From positions 1,550,001 to 1,614,000 of the forward strand of contig NZ_BLIN01000003.1 in assembly GCF_009811555.1 (NCBI RefSeq): a stretch of 64,000 nt of DNA. Direction: 5' to 3'. Positions 9,590 to 18,958 of this stretch are shown here, piece by piece. Each line of letters begins with the position of its first letter. The first letter of the stretch is position 1. This stretch comes from Streptomyces caniferus (lineage in GTDB: Bacteria; Actinomycetota; Actinomycetes; Streptomycetales; Streptomycetaceae). Under the pieces are notes generated by a model that was given only the letters and a program-made list of their open reading frames with translations, did no database searches and was not told the DNA's origin. Position numbers and translations under genes: made by a program.

Positions 9590-10144
9590 GTGCCCGCCAC
9601 CACCCTCGATGCCACGACCGCCCTGGTACTGATCGACCTGCAGAAGGGCATCGCCGGTCTGCCCGTCGCCCCGCTGCCCTCCGCCGAGGTCATCGAGCAG
9701 GGCACGCGGCTGGCCGCCGCGTTCCGTGCGCGCGGGCTGCCGGTCGTCCTGGTGAACGTCACGGGCGACGCCCCGGGCCGTACCCAGGCCCCGCGGCCCG
9801 CGGGCAGCCCGCCCGCCGACTGGGCCGAGCTGGTGCCCGAGCTCGACCGGCAGCCCGGCGACATCCTCGTCACCAAGCAGCAGTGGGGCGCCTTCCACGG
9901 CACCGACCTGGATCTGGAGCTGCGCCGTCGCGGGGTGACCCAGATCGTCCTCGCCGGCATCGCCACCAGCATCGGAGTGGAGTCCACCGCCCGTGCCGCG
10001 CACGAACACGGCTACCACGTCACGCTCGCCACCGACGCGATGACCGACCTGGACGCCGACGCGCACCGCAACAGCCTGGAGAAGATCTTCCCGCGGCTGG
10101 GCGAGACCGGCACGACCGCGGAGATCCTCGGACTCCTCGGCTGA
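9590..10144 (+). CDS. isochorismatase-fold hydrolase lacking the nucleophilic Cys
   Basis: 184-residue alpha/beta protein of the isochorismatase/nicotinamidase family, starting at GTG 9590 with AAGGAG upstream. Asp16 (VLIDLQKG) and Lys96 (LVTKQQWGAF) of the usual triad are present. At the place of the catalytic cysteine (usually in a TNxCVExTAR motif) the sequence reads IATSIGVESTAR, with glycine (residue 129). EntB/PhzD-type isochorismatases also work without that Cys, so an ether hydrolase role is possible, while amidase activity is unlikely. It probably belongs to the MarR-MFS operon, 76 bp downstream of the exporter. Confidence 0.88.
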   Translation: MPATTLDATTALVLIDLQKGIAGLPVAPLPSAEVIEQGTRLAAAFRARGLPVVLVNVTGDAPGRTQAPRPAGSPPADWAELVPELDRQPGDILVTKQQWGAFHGTDLDLELRRRGVTQIVLAGIATSIGVESTARAAHEHGYHVTLATDAMTDLDADAHRNSLEKIFPRLGETGTTAEILGLLG

Positions 10145-10147
10145 GGC

Positions 10148-11635
10148 TCAGCGCGGTACGCCCTGTGGCGGCGCCGGATGCCCGGCCGGACGCCGCTCGT
10201 GCCAGCGCAGATCGTCCTGGAGCTGGGCGGCAAGCGAGATCAGCCGCGGTTCGCCATGGGCCGGGCCGAGCAGCTGGGCGCCCAGCGGCAGGCCGTCGCC
10301 GCTGAAGCCGGCCGGGACGCTCACCCCCGGCCAGCCGAGGACGTTCCACGGCCAGGCGTACGGGCAGGCAGCGATCATGGCCTGATCCGTACGCCAGCCG
10401 CTGAGCTTGGCCAGGGTGCCGATCCGCGGGGGCGGGGTGGCCGTGGTCGGCGTCAGCAGGACGTCATAGGGGCCGAACAGCGCGCCGATCCTGCGCTGTT
10501 GACGCCGCTCGACGGCGCGCGCCCGGCGCAGTACGGGCCCGCCCAGCAGCCGGCCCATCCGCGCCGCCTCCCGCGTACGGCGGTCCAGCAGGGAGCGGTC
10601 GGGGACCCGGTCGGCCCACTCCCCCACCCCGGCCGTGGCGCGCGGGACGAAGGCCAGGCCGACCAGCCCGTAGTCCGGTTCCGCCTCCTCGACGAAGTGC
10701 CCCAGCCGGGCCAGGGTGCGGGCCACCTCCGTGACCGCGGCCCGGACGTCGGGGTGCAGCGGCTTGGGGGTGAAGGTGAAGGCGGCCTTCCACGACAGCG
10801 CGATCCGCAGCCGGCCCGGGTCGCGGCCGGCCGCCTCGCGCGCCGCGATGGCGGGCGGCCGGTGCAGATCGCCGTCGTGGTTGCCGCTGGCCACGTCCAG
10901 CAGCAGCGCCGCGTCCTCGACCGTACGGGCCAGCGGTCCGATACCGGTGATCCCCTGGAAGGCCTCCGGGTCCGGCCAGGTGGAGATGCGGCCGCGCTGG
11001 GGCTTGATGCCGACCAGATGGGACCAGGCGGCGGGGATCCGCACCGAACCGGCGCCGTCGGTGCCGAGCGCCGCGGGCACCAGTCCGGCCGCGACCGCGG
11101 CGGCCGAGCCGCCGGACGAGCCGCCCGGGGTGTGGGCGAGGCTCCAGGGGTTGCAGGTGTTGCCGAAGGCCGGGCCCTCGGTGAACGGCCACTGCCCCAG
11201 TTCGCAGGCGTTGGTCTTGCCGACGATGATCGCGCCGGCCGCGCGCAGCCGCCGGACGACCTCGGCATCGCGCTCCTTGGGCGGGAATTCGCCGGCGCAG
11301 CCGAACGCGGTGGGCTCACCCGCCACATCGGTGTCGTCCTTGACGGCGACCGGCACCCCGAGCAGCGGCAGCCGCTCGCCGGCCGCCAGCCTGCGGTCGG
11401 CCTGGGCGGCCTCCGCCAGCGCCGCCTCGGGCCGTACCCGGCGGAAGGCGTTGACGCTGCCCTGGCTGGCCTCGATGCGCTCCAGCGACCGCCGTACCAG
11501 CGCGGTCGAGGTCACCCGCCCCTCGGCCAGCGCCCGTGCCTGCTCGGCGAGGCCTTCCCACTCCCCGGCCGGGGCACCGGTGTGCCCGGCCGGGGCCGGG
11601 CCGGTCCCGCTGTCCTGGCTCTCGTCAACGCTCAC
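10148..11635 (-). CDS. amidase-signature family hydrolase
   Basis: 495-residue amidase of the Ser-cisSer-Lys class. K99 (VPVAVKDDTDV), cis-Ser174 in GGSSGGS and nucleophile S197 in GTDGAGSVRIPA are all present, followed by HLVGIKPQRGRIS. GTG at 11635 is preceded by GGGAGG with 9-nt spacing. No signal peptide. It converges on the isochorismatase-fold gene with only 3 nt between stops. It hydrolyses an amide of unknown identity, and there is no GatB/GatC context, so tRNA amidotransferase function is unlikely. Confidence 0.9.
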   Translation of the reverse strand: MSVDESQDSGTGPAPAGHTGAPAGEWEGLAEQARALAEGRVTSTALVRRSLERIEASQGSVNAFRRVRPEAALAEAAQADRRLAAGERLPLLGVPVAVKDDTDVAGEPTAFGCAGEFPPKERDAEVVRRLRAAGAIIVGKTNACELGQWPFTEGPAFGNTCNPWSLAHTPGGSSGGSAAAVAAGLVPAALGTDGAGSVRIPAAWSHLVGIKPQRGRISTWPDPEAFQGITGIGPLARTVEDAALLLDVASGNHDGDLHRPPAIAAREAAGRDPGRLRIALSWKAAFTFTPKPLHPDVRAAVTEVARTLARLGHFVEEAEPDYGLVGLAFVPRATAGVGEWADRVPDRSLLDRRTREAARMGRLLGGPVLRRARAVERRQQRRIGALFGPYDVLLTPTTATPPPRIGTLAKLSGWRTDQAMIAACPYAWPWNVLGWPGVSVPAGFSGDGLPLGAQLLGPAHGEPRLISLAAQLQDDLRWHERRPAGHPAPPQGVPR

Positions 11636-11826
11636 GCTGCGTGCCCTCCCTGGAACCGCTCATTCGAACGAACGGTCCCAGGAGGCTAATCGTCATGGCG
11701 AGGACCATCAATGATGCCGCGCGGTGCGCCACATCGACGACACACGGACGGCACACAGCGGCCCGCCGTGTCGCGGCGAGGTGACGCCGGCGCGCGAACC
11801 AGGGGCGCGGCGGCCGGGGATGCCCG

Positions 11827-13662
11827 TTACGACCGGTGGACGACCATCGCCGAGCCGCCGCCGCGCCGTACCTTCTCGGCGGCGGCCAGCCAGCGGCCGT
11901 CCGGCAGCCGCTGGACCCCGGTCGCCGCCCCGATCTCCGGGTTCTGCTTGAACGCATGTCCGATCGCCTCGAGTTGCCGGCGGACCGGGCTGTTCCACAG
12001 GCCGGGTTCGAGTTCGGTCGTCGCCGCGTTGCGCTGGCTGGCGCGCGGGGCGGCGATGGCGTCGACCAGCGGCATCCCGCGATCGAAGTGGTTGACCAGG
12101 GTCTGCAGCACGGTCGTGATGATGGTCGCGCCGCCCGGCGAGCCGAGCGCCACCACCGGCCGGCCGTGGCGCAGCACGATCGTCGGCGAGATGGACGAGC
12201 GCGGCCGCTTGCCGGGACCCGGGAGGTTGGGGTCGCGCACGGCCGGGTCGGCGGGCGCGAAGGAGAAGTCCGTGAGCTCGTTGTTGAGCAGGAAGCCCCG
12301 GTGCGGGACGACGATGCCGCTGCCGCCGGTCTGCTCGATGGTCAGGGTGTAGGCGACGACGTTGCCCCACTTGTCGGCGACGGTCAGATGGGTGGTGTTC
12401 TCCCCCTCGTACGTCGTCGGGGCGGCCTTGTCGCCGGCCGCGCAGCGCTTCGGATGGCGCGGGTCGCCCGGCGCGAGCGGGCTGGTCAGCGCCTTGTCGT
12501 CGTGGATGAGGCAGGCGCGGGAGTCGGCGAAGCGCTGGGAGGTGAGGCCCTTCGTCGGTACGTCCTCCTGAGCCGGGTCGCCGACCCAGCGTCCGCGGTC
12601 GGCGAAGGCGATCCGGCTCGCCTCCAGGTACCGGTGGAGGTACTGCTTCTCGCTCAGCCGGGAGACATCGCTCTTCTCCAGGATGTTGAGCGCCTCGGCG
12701 ACGCTGGTGCCGCCGGAGGACGACGGCGCGATGCCGTAGACGTCGAGGCCGCGGTAGCGGGTGCGGGTCGGCGCCTGGCCGAGGGCCCGGTAGGCCCGCA
12801 GGTCGTCCGCGGTCAGCTTGCCGGGCCGCACCTTGCGGGTGGCGCCGGTGCGCACCGGCGGCTTCTGGACGGTGCGGACGATGTCCCGGCCCAGTGCGCC
12901 GTCGTAGAGCGCCCCGACCCCCTTCGTCGCCAACTCCCCGTACGTACGGGCCAGATCGGGGTTCTTCATCGTCGAGCCGACCACCGGCAGCTTGCCGCCG
13001 GGCAGGAAGAGGCCGGCGGTCGCCGGGAAGTCCCGGAAGCGGGCCTCGTTGTCCGCGGTCTGCTGACGGAAGGTCGGGTCGACCGTGAAGCCGCCCTGGG
13101 CCAGCTTCTGTGCGGGCCGCAGCACCTGGCCCAGGGACCGGCTGCCCCACTTGCGCAGGGCGGCGTCCCAGGTGGCGGGGGTGCCCGGGGTGCCGATGCT
13201 CAGGCCGCTGGTGACGGCGTCGGCGAACGGGATCGGGGCGCCGTTCTCCAGGAAGAGGTCCCGGCCGGCGGAGCGCGGGGCGGTCTCCCGGCCGTCGAGG
13301 GTGCGGACGGTGCGGGACCTGGCGTCGTAGGAGACGAAGTAGCCGCCGCCACCGATGCCCGCGGAGTAGGGCTCGGTGACGCCGAGGGCGGCGGCGGTGG
13401 CGACCGCCGCGTCCACGGCGTTGCCGCCCTGCTTCAGCACCGCGATGCCGGCGGCCGAGGCATCCGCGTCGACGCTGGAGACGGCCCCGCCGGAGCCGAC
13501 GGCGACCGGCGTCTTCTCCGGTGTGGCGGGGGTGGCGCTGTCCTGGGCCGCGGTGGCCGGCCGGGCGGGCGCGGCGGTCCCGGCGGCGGCCGGGACCGCC
13601 ACCAGGGAGCCGGCCAGCGCGGTGGCCGCTCCCAGGACGGTGAGGCGTCGGGCTCTGCTCAT
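11827..13662 (-). CDS. ggt: secreted gamma-glutamyltransferase
   Basis: 611-residue precursor with a Sec signal (MSRARRLTVLGAATALAGSL, then Ala-rich cleavage region). The large subunit contains the GGNAVDAAVATAAALGVTEPYSAGIGGGG signature in sections. The autoprocessing nucleophile is the first Thr of TTH in YEGENTTHLTVADKWGN, and the small subunit carries RPRSSISPTIV and GSPGGATIITT. It cleaves gamma-glutamyl bonds of glutathione-like or polyglutamyl substrates outside the cell. Start ATG at 13662 has GGAGG upstream. It stands alone on the minus strand downstream of a divergent gene at 13891. Confidence 0.95.
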   Translation of the reverse strand: MSRARRLTVLGAATALAGSLVAVPAAAGTAAPARPATAAQDSATPATPEKTPVAVGSGGAVSSVDADASAAGIAVLKQGGNAVDAAVATAAALGVTEPYSAGIGGGGYFVSYDARSRTVRTLDGRETAPRSAGRDLFLENGAPIPFADAVTSGLSIGTPGTPATWDAALRKWGSRSLGQVLRPAQKLAQGGFTVDPTFRQQTADNEARFRDFPATAGLFLPGGKLPVVGSTMKNPDLARTYGELATKGVGALYDGALGRDIVRTVQKPPVRTGATRKVRPGKLTADDLRAYRALGQAPTRTRYRGLDVYGIAPSSSGGTSVAEALNILEKSDVSRLSEKQYLHRYLEASRIAFADRGRWVGDPAQEDVPTKGLTSQRFADSRACLIHDDKALTSPLAPGDPRHPKRCAAGDKAAPTTYEGENTTHLTVADKWGNVVAYTLTIEQTGGSGIVVPHRGFLLNNELTDFSFAPADPAVRDPNLPGPGKRPRSSISPTIVLRHGRPVVALGSPGGATIITTVLQTLVNHFDRGMPLVDAIAAPRASQRNAATTELEPGLWNSPVRRQLEAIGHAFKQNPEIGAATGVQRLPDGRWLAAAEKVRRGGGSAMVVHRS

Positions 13663-13890
13663 ACCGGATATTCCTCCAAGAGCGTGCGCGAGGGGCGGCA
13701 GGGGCCGGAGCCTACTCGGCCCAACAGCGCGCGGACAGAGGGCATTTCGCCTGCTGCCGCCTCGCGACGGCGGGGATCAGCTGCCTTTTTCCGTACGGAT
13801 CCGGTAGGCCGGTACGGACCGGGACAAGCCTCCCCGGAGACCCGCCCCGCCCTCGAACACCCACCCGGCGAGCCGCTACGCTCCCCGGCC

Positions 13891-14637
13891 ATGGACGACA
13901 CCCTGCTGCTCCTGACCTCGGCGGCCGTGGCCCTGATCGTGGGCCTGGCGGCCGGCTGGGCCGTGCAATCGGCGACGGTCCGCCGGAAGCTGACCCGCGA
14001 ACAGGGCTTCTTCGGGCTGCCGGAGGGTTCGGAGTGCGTGCTGGTCACCCACCGGGACAGCTCCTCGGCCCACTGGAGCATCCCCCGTCATGACGCGCTG
14101 GCGCTGCTGGGGCTGGCCGCGGTGATCGAGAACTGTGGTGCGCACCCCGAGGTCGCCCCGCACGACACCGGCCTGCAGGGATTCGGGGCGCGTACCGAGT
14201 TCTGCGTCGGCGACCCGACCGCGCACCGGCGGCTGGCGGCCCATCTGGCCAATCTGCTGCCGGGCGTCGCGGTGCACCCGGGCGACGAGTCCGGCGCGGG
14301 CCGCGGCACCTTCACGATCGGCGGCTCCGCGTACCGGATGGAGCCCGGCGCGGTCGAATACGTCCTGCTGGCCCGGCTGACCGCCGGCGAGGGCGGCGAC
14401 CGCCCGGTGTTCCTGGCGGCCGGCCAGCGCCCGGTCACCCACCGGGCCGCGGTCCGCCATCTGGTCCGCAACCGGGCCCGGCTGGCCCGTAAGCACGGCA
14501 CCGACGGCCAGTTCTGTCTGCTGCTGAAGGTGGTCAACTCGCAGGCGTACGGGCCCGATGTCGTCGAGCTGGTCGCCGATGTCACCAAGGCCGCGCTCAC
14601 GGCCGCGGAGCCGAAGGGGCACCGGGCGGCGGCCTGA
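13891..14637 (+). CDS. membrane-anchored protein of unknown function
   Basis: 248 residues. One N-terminal hydrophobic segment (about residues 4-26, LLLLTSAAVALIVGLAAGWAV) is followed by a soluble domain with HRDSSSAHWSIPRHDALALLGLAAVI and a C-terminal helix-rich part (HRAAVRHLVRNRARLARKH). The topology suggests a single anchor. I do not recognise a named domain. It is divergent from ggt with a 228-bp shared upstream region. Codon use is ordinary for the window. Confidence 0.75.
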   Translation: MDDTLLLLTSAAVALIVGLAAGWAVQSATVRRKLTREQGFFGLPEGSECVLVTHRDSSSAHWSIPRHDALALLGLAAVIENCGAHPEVAPHDTGLQGFGARTEFCVGDPTAHRRLAAHLANLLPGVAVHPGDESGAGRGTFTIGGSAYRMEPGAVEYVLLARLTAGEGGDRPVFLAAGQRPVTHRAAVRHLVRNRARLARKHGTDGQFCLLLKVVNSQAYGPDVVELVADVTKAALTAAEPKGHRAAA

Positions 14638-14784
14638 GGCCGGCGGGCCGGTCACGGATGGCCCGGGGCCGACGGCCCGGTGACCGGCGGGCCGATCACC
14701 CGTCCGCCCGTCCGTCCGGCCGCCCGCCCCCTCCTCCCCCGCACCGACGGGCGGCCGCCCCGCCGTTCCGCCAAGCTCGAAGGC

Positions 14785-15883
14785 ATGATCGCCGGCCTCC
14801 GCTCACCCGTCCTGCACTGGACCGGCGTGCTGCCGGTCCTGGCGGTGGTGGTGCTGGTCCTGGCGTGGGGACGCTCGCTGCCGGTCGCCCTGGTGGTGCT
14901 GGTGTCGTGCGTTCTGGCCGGGTCGGTGCTGGCCGCGGTGCACCATGCGGAGGTGATCGCGCACCGGGTGGGTGAGCCGTTCGGGTCACTGGTGCTGGCG
15001 GTCGCGGTGACCGTCATCGAAGTGGCGCTGATCGTCGCGCTGATGGCCGACGGCGGCACCAAGAGCGCCCCCTGGCCCGGGACACCGTCTTCGCGGCGGT
15101 GATGATCACCTGTAACGGCATCATGGGGCTGTCCTTGCTGATCGGCTCGCTCCGGCGCAAGGTCGCCGTCTTCAACGCCGAGGGCACCGGCGCGGCACTG
15201 GCGACGGTCACCACGGTGGCGGGCCTGAGCCTGGTCCTGCCGACGTTCACCACCAGCACGCCGGGGCCGCGGTTCTCCACCCCGCAGCTGATCTTCGCCG
15301 CGCCGGCCGCGCTGGTCCTCTACGGCCTGTTCGTGGCCACCCAGACGTTCCGGCACCGGGACTACTTCCTGCCGGTGACCACGTCCGGCGAGGTGATCCA
15401 CGGCGCGGATCATGCGGAACCGCCCTCACAGCGGGCCGCGCTGACCAGCCTCGGACTGCTGGGCCTGGCCCTGGTCGCGGTGGTCGGCCTGGCCAAGACG
15501 GTGTCCCCGGCCATCGAGTCCGGCGTGGTCGCGGCCGGTCTGCCGTCGTCCGTGGTGGGCATCGCCATCGCGCTGCTGGTCCTGCTGCCGGAGACCCTCG
15601 CGGCGACCCGTGCGGCGCAGCGCGACCGGGTGCAGACGAGCCTGAACCTGGCCCTCGGCTCGGCGTGGCCAGCATCGGCCTGACCATCCCGGCCGTCGCG
15701 CTGGCCACCGTCTGGCTGCCGGTCCCCCTGGTCCTGGGCCTGGGCGCCAGCCATATGGTGCTGCTCGCGCTGACCGTGATCGTCGGCACCCTGACGGTGA
15801 TCCCGGGCCGCGCCACCCCGCTGCAGGGCGGCGTCCATCTGGCCCTGCTGGCCGCGTACATCGTGCTGGCGGTCAGCCCGTAG
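14785..15883 (+). pseudogene. Ca2+/H+ antiporter (CaCA family) with two frameshifts
   Basis: Sequence of a full-length ChaA/Cax-type cation exchanger is spread over three reading frames. Frame 1 runs from ATG 14785 (hydrophobic helices, then VIEVALIVALMADGGTKSA). Frame 3 continues with ARDTVFAAVMITCNGIMGLSLLIG through LLPETLAATRAAQRD. Frame 2 ends with ASIGLTIPAVALATVWLP...AVSP. Adding one C in the run at about 15069-15073 and one C near 15668 restores a single frame of about 366 residues. The acidic helix E and N motifs are intact. Either a recent pseudogene or two sequencing errors: both missing bases precede TGGCC, which is suspicious. Confidence 0.85.
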
Positions 15884-16085
15884 GGCGGGCCGGGACGCGC
15901 GGGTCGCCCAGTTCGCGAAGGATCTCCGCCTCGCTGCCGGGCCGCTCGGCGAGCTCTGTCTCGATGTGCTCGGCGAGATCCGAGCCGAGCTCGTGCCGGC
16001 GGTCCGCGGGGAGGACCGCCGGCTCGCGCGCGACGGCCGCGAGGTACTGCCGGACCGATGCGCTCTGTGCGCTGGTGGTTTTCAT
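15873..16085 (-). pseudogene. truncated HAAS-domain protein remnant
   Basis: 70 codons. Residues 1-60 (VRQYLAAVAREPAVLPADRRHELGSDLAEHIETELAER) match the HAAS/DUF1700-like domain that normally follows a PadR regulator gene and continues into membrane helices. Here the protein stops just after LRELGDPRVPARPTG, so the usual C-terminal half is missing. Start ATG at 16085 overlaps the upstream padR remnant stop by ATGA. The 3' end overlaps the end of the broken antiporter gene. Probably non-functional, though the short domain could still fold. Confidence 0.65.
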
Positions 16086-16204
16086 CGCTCTGCCTCTCCA
16101 GATGCCTCGCGCATCAGGGCGAGCACGCAGTACTCCAGCACGCCCTTGCGGAGTTGGCTCGCAGCCTTGCCCGCGGCGCGGTCGCTCGCCTCACCAGGTT
16201 CCAT
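16082..16204 (-). pseudogene. PadR-family regulator, only the first ~35 residues left
   Basis: The N-terminus AASQLRKGVLEYCVLALM is a typical PadR helix 1, but the sequence then runs ASGEAER and stops. The rest of the winged helix (usual YGYEL...GTIYPLL) and the dimerisation helix are absent. An internal deletion has joined the start of padR directly to the HAAS gene with an ATGA overlap. The likely start is ATG 16204; ATG 16213 is an alternative. Confidence 0.65.
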
Positions 16205-16222
16205 GCAATGCATAGCACCTGG
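16194..16222. promoter_or_regulatory. dyad operator over the padR-remnant start
   Basis: A 29-bp interrupted palindrome: CCAGGT, 3 nt, ATGC, 3 nt, GCAT, 3 nt, ACCTGG. The ATGC-N3-GCAT core resembles PadR-family sites (ATGT-N-ACAT type). It covers the start codon, as expected for autoregulation, although the regulator gene itself is now truncated. Confidence 0.55.
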
Positions 16223-16404
16223 CATGAACATGAGTAGACGGAGTGGCCCTCGGCGCCACTCCGCCGCCCCGCCGGCTCGCTTCCTCGCGGGACGCGACGG
16301 GGGGCGCAGGGGCGGGACAGCCCACCGCACCGGCCCCGGACCCGGCCGGGCGCTCCGGAACTCCGGTAGCCGGTGCTCAGGTGGCCGGTACCCCCGGGTC
16401 CCGG

Positions 16405-16872
16405 CTATCCGAACTGCCCGGGCTGGTAGTCACCGGCGGGCTGCCGGGTGATGACGTTCAGCCGGTTGAAGGCGTTGATCACGGCGATCTGGGACACCAG
16501 GGCAGTGAGCTGCTCCTCGTCGTAGTGCTCGGCGGCACGCGCCCAGGCTTCGTCCGTGACCCCGCCGGCCGCGTCCGCGATACGGGTGCCCTGCTCCGTC
16601 AGCTCCAGCGCGGCGCGCTCGGCCTCGGTGAAGACCGTCGCCTCCCGCCACGCCGCGACCAGGTTGAGGCGCAACGCGCTCTCACCGGCCTGCGCGGCGT
16701 CCTTGGTGTGCATGTCGAGGCAGCCGCCGCAGCCGTTGATCTGGCTCGCGCGGATCTTCACCAGTTCCCGCGTCGTGGCCGGCAGCGCCGACGCCTCCTT
16801 GTCCGCCGCGATGAGGTGCTTCAGGATCTTGTGGGCGCTCGGAACGCCGAGGACGTTCAAACGGGCATCCAT
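16405..16872 (-). CDS. carboxymuconolactone decarboxylase / AhpD-like protein
   Basis: 155-residue all-alpha protein of the AhpD/CMD fold. The redox CxxC (C48, C51) lies in INGCGGCLDMHTKDA with H55, the pattern of alkylhydroperoxidase-type members rather than decarboxylases. A peroxide- or thiol-linked reductase role is therefore likely. ATG 16872 follows GAGGAG; the extended start at 16908 is rejected. Monocistronic, with 200 bp of featureless sequence between it and the padR remnant. Confidence 0.88.
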   Translation of the reverse strand: MDARLNVLGVPSAHKILKHLIAADKEASALPATTRELVKIRASQINGCGGCLDMHTKDAAQAGESALRLNLVAAWREATVFTEAERAALELTEQGTRIADAAGGVTDEAWARAAEHYDEEQLTALVSQIAVINAFNRLNVITRQPAGDYQPGQFG

Positions 16873-17029
16873 GGTGTGCTCCTCTGCCGTTGTCTTGTGG
16901 TGGCACACCTAGGACTGAACGGCTCGGCAGGATGTGACATGGACGAACGTGACGTGCGTCTCCCCTGGCCACGTCGCCCCCTCGTGGAAGGCCTCTGCCG
17001 ATCCGGCCGGTGCCCCGGGCGGACACCCC

Positions 17030-18958
17030 CTAGCCGCCGCGCGCCCTGCCCGATGGAAGCCGGTAGGGCACGTTGACCACGGTCACCCCCGGTGTGAACA
17101 GCAGCCGGGCCTTGAGGCGCAGGGCACTCTGGTTGTGCAGCGGCGCTTCCCACCAGCGGCCGACGATGTACTCGGGGATGACGACGGTGACGGCGCCGCC
17201 CGGATGCCGCGCACAGACGTCCAGGACGTAGTCGATCACCGGCCGGGTGAAGTCCCGGTAGGGCGAACTGAGCACCTGGAGCGGCACAGTGATGTCGTGC
17301 GCGTCCCACTGCTCGCGCAGCCCCCGCACATCGCCGGGCTCGACCGCCACGATCAGTGCGTCCAGCGAGGTGGGACGCATCGCCCGGGCGTAGCCGAGGG
17401 CCTTGAGCGTGGGTGCGTTCAGCGCGTTGACCAGCACCAGTACGGAGTTCCCGGCCGGCTCCCAGGGCCGTGCGCCGGGGGTGATCGCCAGTTCCCGCGC
17501 CACCCGCTCGTAGTGCTGGTGCACCGCGCGCATGCCCAGGAAGAGCAGCGGCATGGCGATCACCACGATCCATGCGCCGTGCGTGAACTTGGTGATCAGA
17601 ACGACGATCAGGACCACTCCGGTGAGCACCGCGCCGACCGCGTTGATCGCCTGCGAGCGCCGGCGCCGGACCCGTTCCCGGGCCGGCAGTCCGGGTGCGG
17701 CGAGTGCGGTCCGCCAGTGCCGGACCATGCCGGTCTGGGAGAGCGTGAAGGAGACGAAGACGCCGATGATGTAGAGCTGGATGAGGTGGGTGAGTTCCGC
17801 CTTGAACAGGACGATCAGCCCGATGGCGGCCAGCGCGAGCAGGATGATGCCGTTGGAGAAGACCAGCCGGTCGCCCCGGTTGCGCAGTTGCCGGGGAACA
17901 TAGGCGTCCTCGGCGAGGATCGACGCCAGCATCGGGAAGCCGTTGAAGGCGGTGTTGGCGGCGAGGATCAGCACACCGGCCGTGAACGCCTGCAGCAGAT
18001 AGAAGAGCACGGTGACGTCGCCGAAGGTGGCCCGGCCGATCTGGGCGAGCGCGGTGGAGGTCGGGGTGTCCGGCGGCAGCCCCAGTTCGGTGGGCTCCAC
18101 CGCGACGTGCACCTCGTAGAGCATCGCCAGGACCGTGATCCCGGCGAACATGGTGACGGAGAAGAACCCCATGATCAGCAGTGTGGTGGCGGCGTTGCGG
18201 CTCTTGGGTCTGCGGAAGGCGGGCACTCCGTTGCTGATCGCCTCGACACCGGTCAGCGCGGTGCAGCCGGACGCGAAGGCCCGCATACCCAGCAGGACGA
18301 GCGCCAGGCCCGTGTAGGACGAGACGGCGTGCAGCGGGAGATCCGCGGATGCGGCGCGGGGCGTCGCGCCGGTGGCGATCCGCACGGCCGCGAACGCGAA
18401 CATCAGATAGATGAAGAAGACGAACCCGTAGGTGGGGACGGCGAAGACCCGACCCGATTCCCGTACGCCGCGCAAGTTCATCATCGCCAGCAGCGCCACG
18501 AACCCGACGGACAGCGCCATGTCGTGGCCGCCGAGCGCCGGAATCGCGGAGGTGATCGCGGCGACGCCGGAGACCACGGAGACCGCGACGGTGAGCACAT
18601 AGTCCACGAGCAGCGCGCTGGCCGCGGTGAGCGCCGCGTTGCGCCCGAGGTTCTGCGCGCTGACGAGGTAGGCCCCGCCGCCCCCGGGGTACGCGTAACA
18701 GGTCTGCCGGTAGGACGCGACCACGACCACCAGCACCAGCACGATGGCGGCCGCGGCATACCAGGTCAGATGGAGCAGGGCGATCCCGCCGAGGCCGACG
18801 ACCAGCAGGATCTCCTCGGTGGCGTACGCGACCGAGGACAGCGGGTCGCTGCAGAAGATCGGTAGCGCCAGTCGCTTCGGCAGCAGCGTCTCACCGAGCC
18901 GCGCACTGTCCAGCGGACGGCCCACCATCATCCGCTTCGGCCTGAAGAATTGACTCAT
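17030..18958 (-). CDS. APC-superfamily amino acid/cation permease
   Basis: 642-residue transporter. It begins MSQFFRPKRMMVGRPLDS and has the APC signature LPIFCSDPLSSVAYATEEIL in helix 1, the glycine-rich loop YAYPGGGGAYLVS, about 12 membrane helices to residue 460, then a cytosolic C-terminal domain of about 170 residues (NSVLVLVNALNAPTLKALGYARAM ...). The long C-tail marks the actinobacterial APC branch often found beside Trk genes; no Trk gene is present here. Start ATG 18958 has only a weak ribosome site, and an earlier GTT/other codon is not favoured. Substrate unknown. Confidence 0.88.
   Translation of the reverse strand: MSQFFRPKRMMVGRPLDSARLGETLLPKRLALPIFCSDPLSSVAYATEEILLVVGLGGIALLHLTWYAAAAIVLVLVVVVASYRQTCYAYPGGGGAYLVSAQNLGRNAALTAASALLVDYVLTVAVSVVSGVAAITSAIPALGGHDMALSVGFVALLAMMNLRGVRESGRVFAVPTYGFVFFIYLMFAFAAVRIATGATPRAASADLPLHAVSSYTGLALVLLGMRAFASGCTALTGVEAISNGVPAFRRPKSRNAATTLLIMGFFSVTMFAGITVLAMLYEVHVAVEPTELGLPPDTPTSTALAQIGRATFGDVTVLFYLLQAFTAGVLILAANTAFNGFPMLASILAEDAYVPRQLRNRGDRLVFSNGIILLALAAIGLIVLFKAELTHLIQLYIIGVFVSFTLSQTGMVRHWRTALAAPGLPARERVRRRRSQAINAVGAVLTGVVLIVVLITKFTHGAWIVVIAMPLLFLGMRAVHQHYERVARELAITPGARPWEPAGNSVLVLVNALNAPTLKALGYARAMRPTSLDALIVAVEPGDVRGLREQWDAHDITVPLQVLSSPYRDFTRPVIDYVLDVCARHPGGAVTVVIPEYIVGRWWEAPLHNQSALRLKARLLFTPGVTVVNVPYRLPSGRARGG

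Noticed and set aside
17021..17033. GGACACCCCCTAG resembling the MITE terminus
   Set aside because: Only about 12 bp match, no partner repeat nearby, and it overlaps the stop codon of the APC permease; coincidence is enough.
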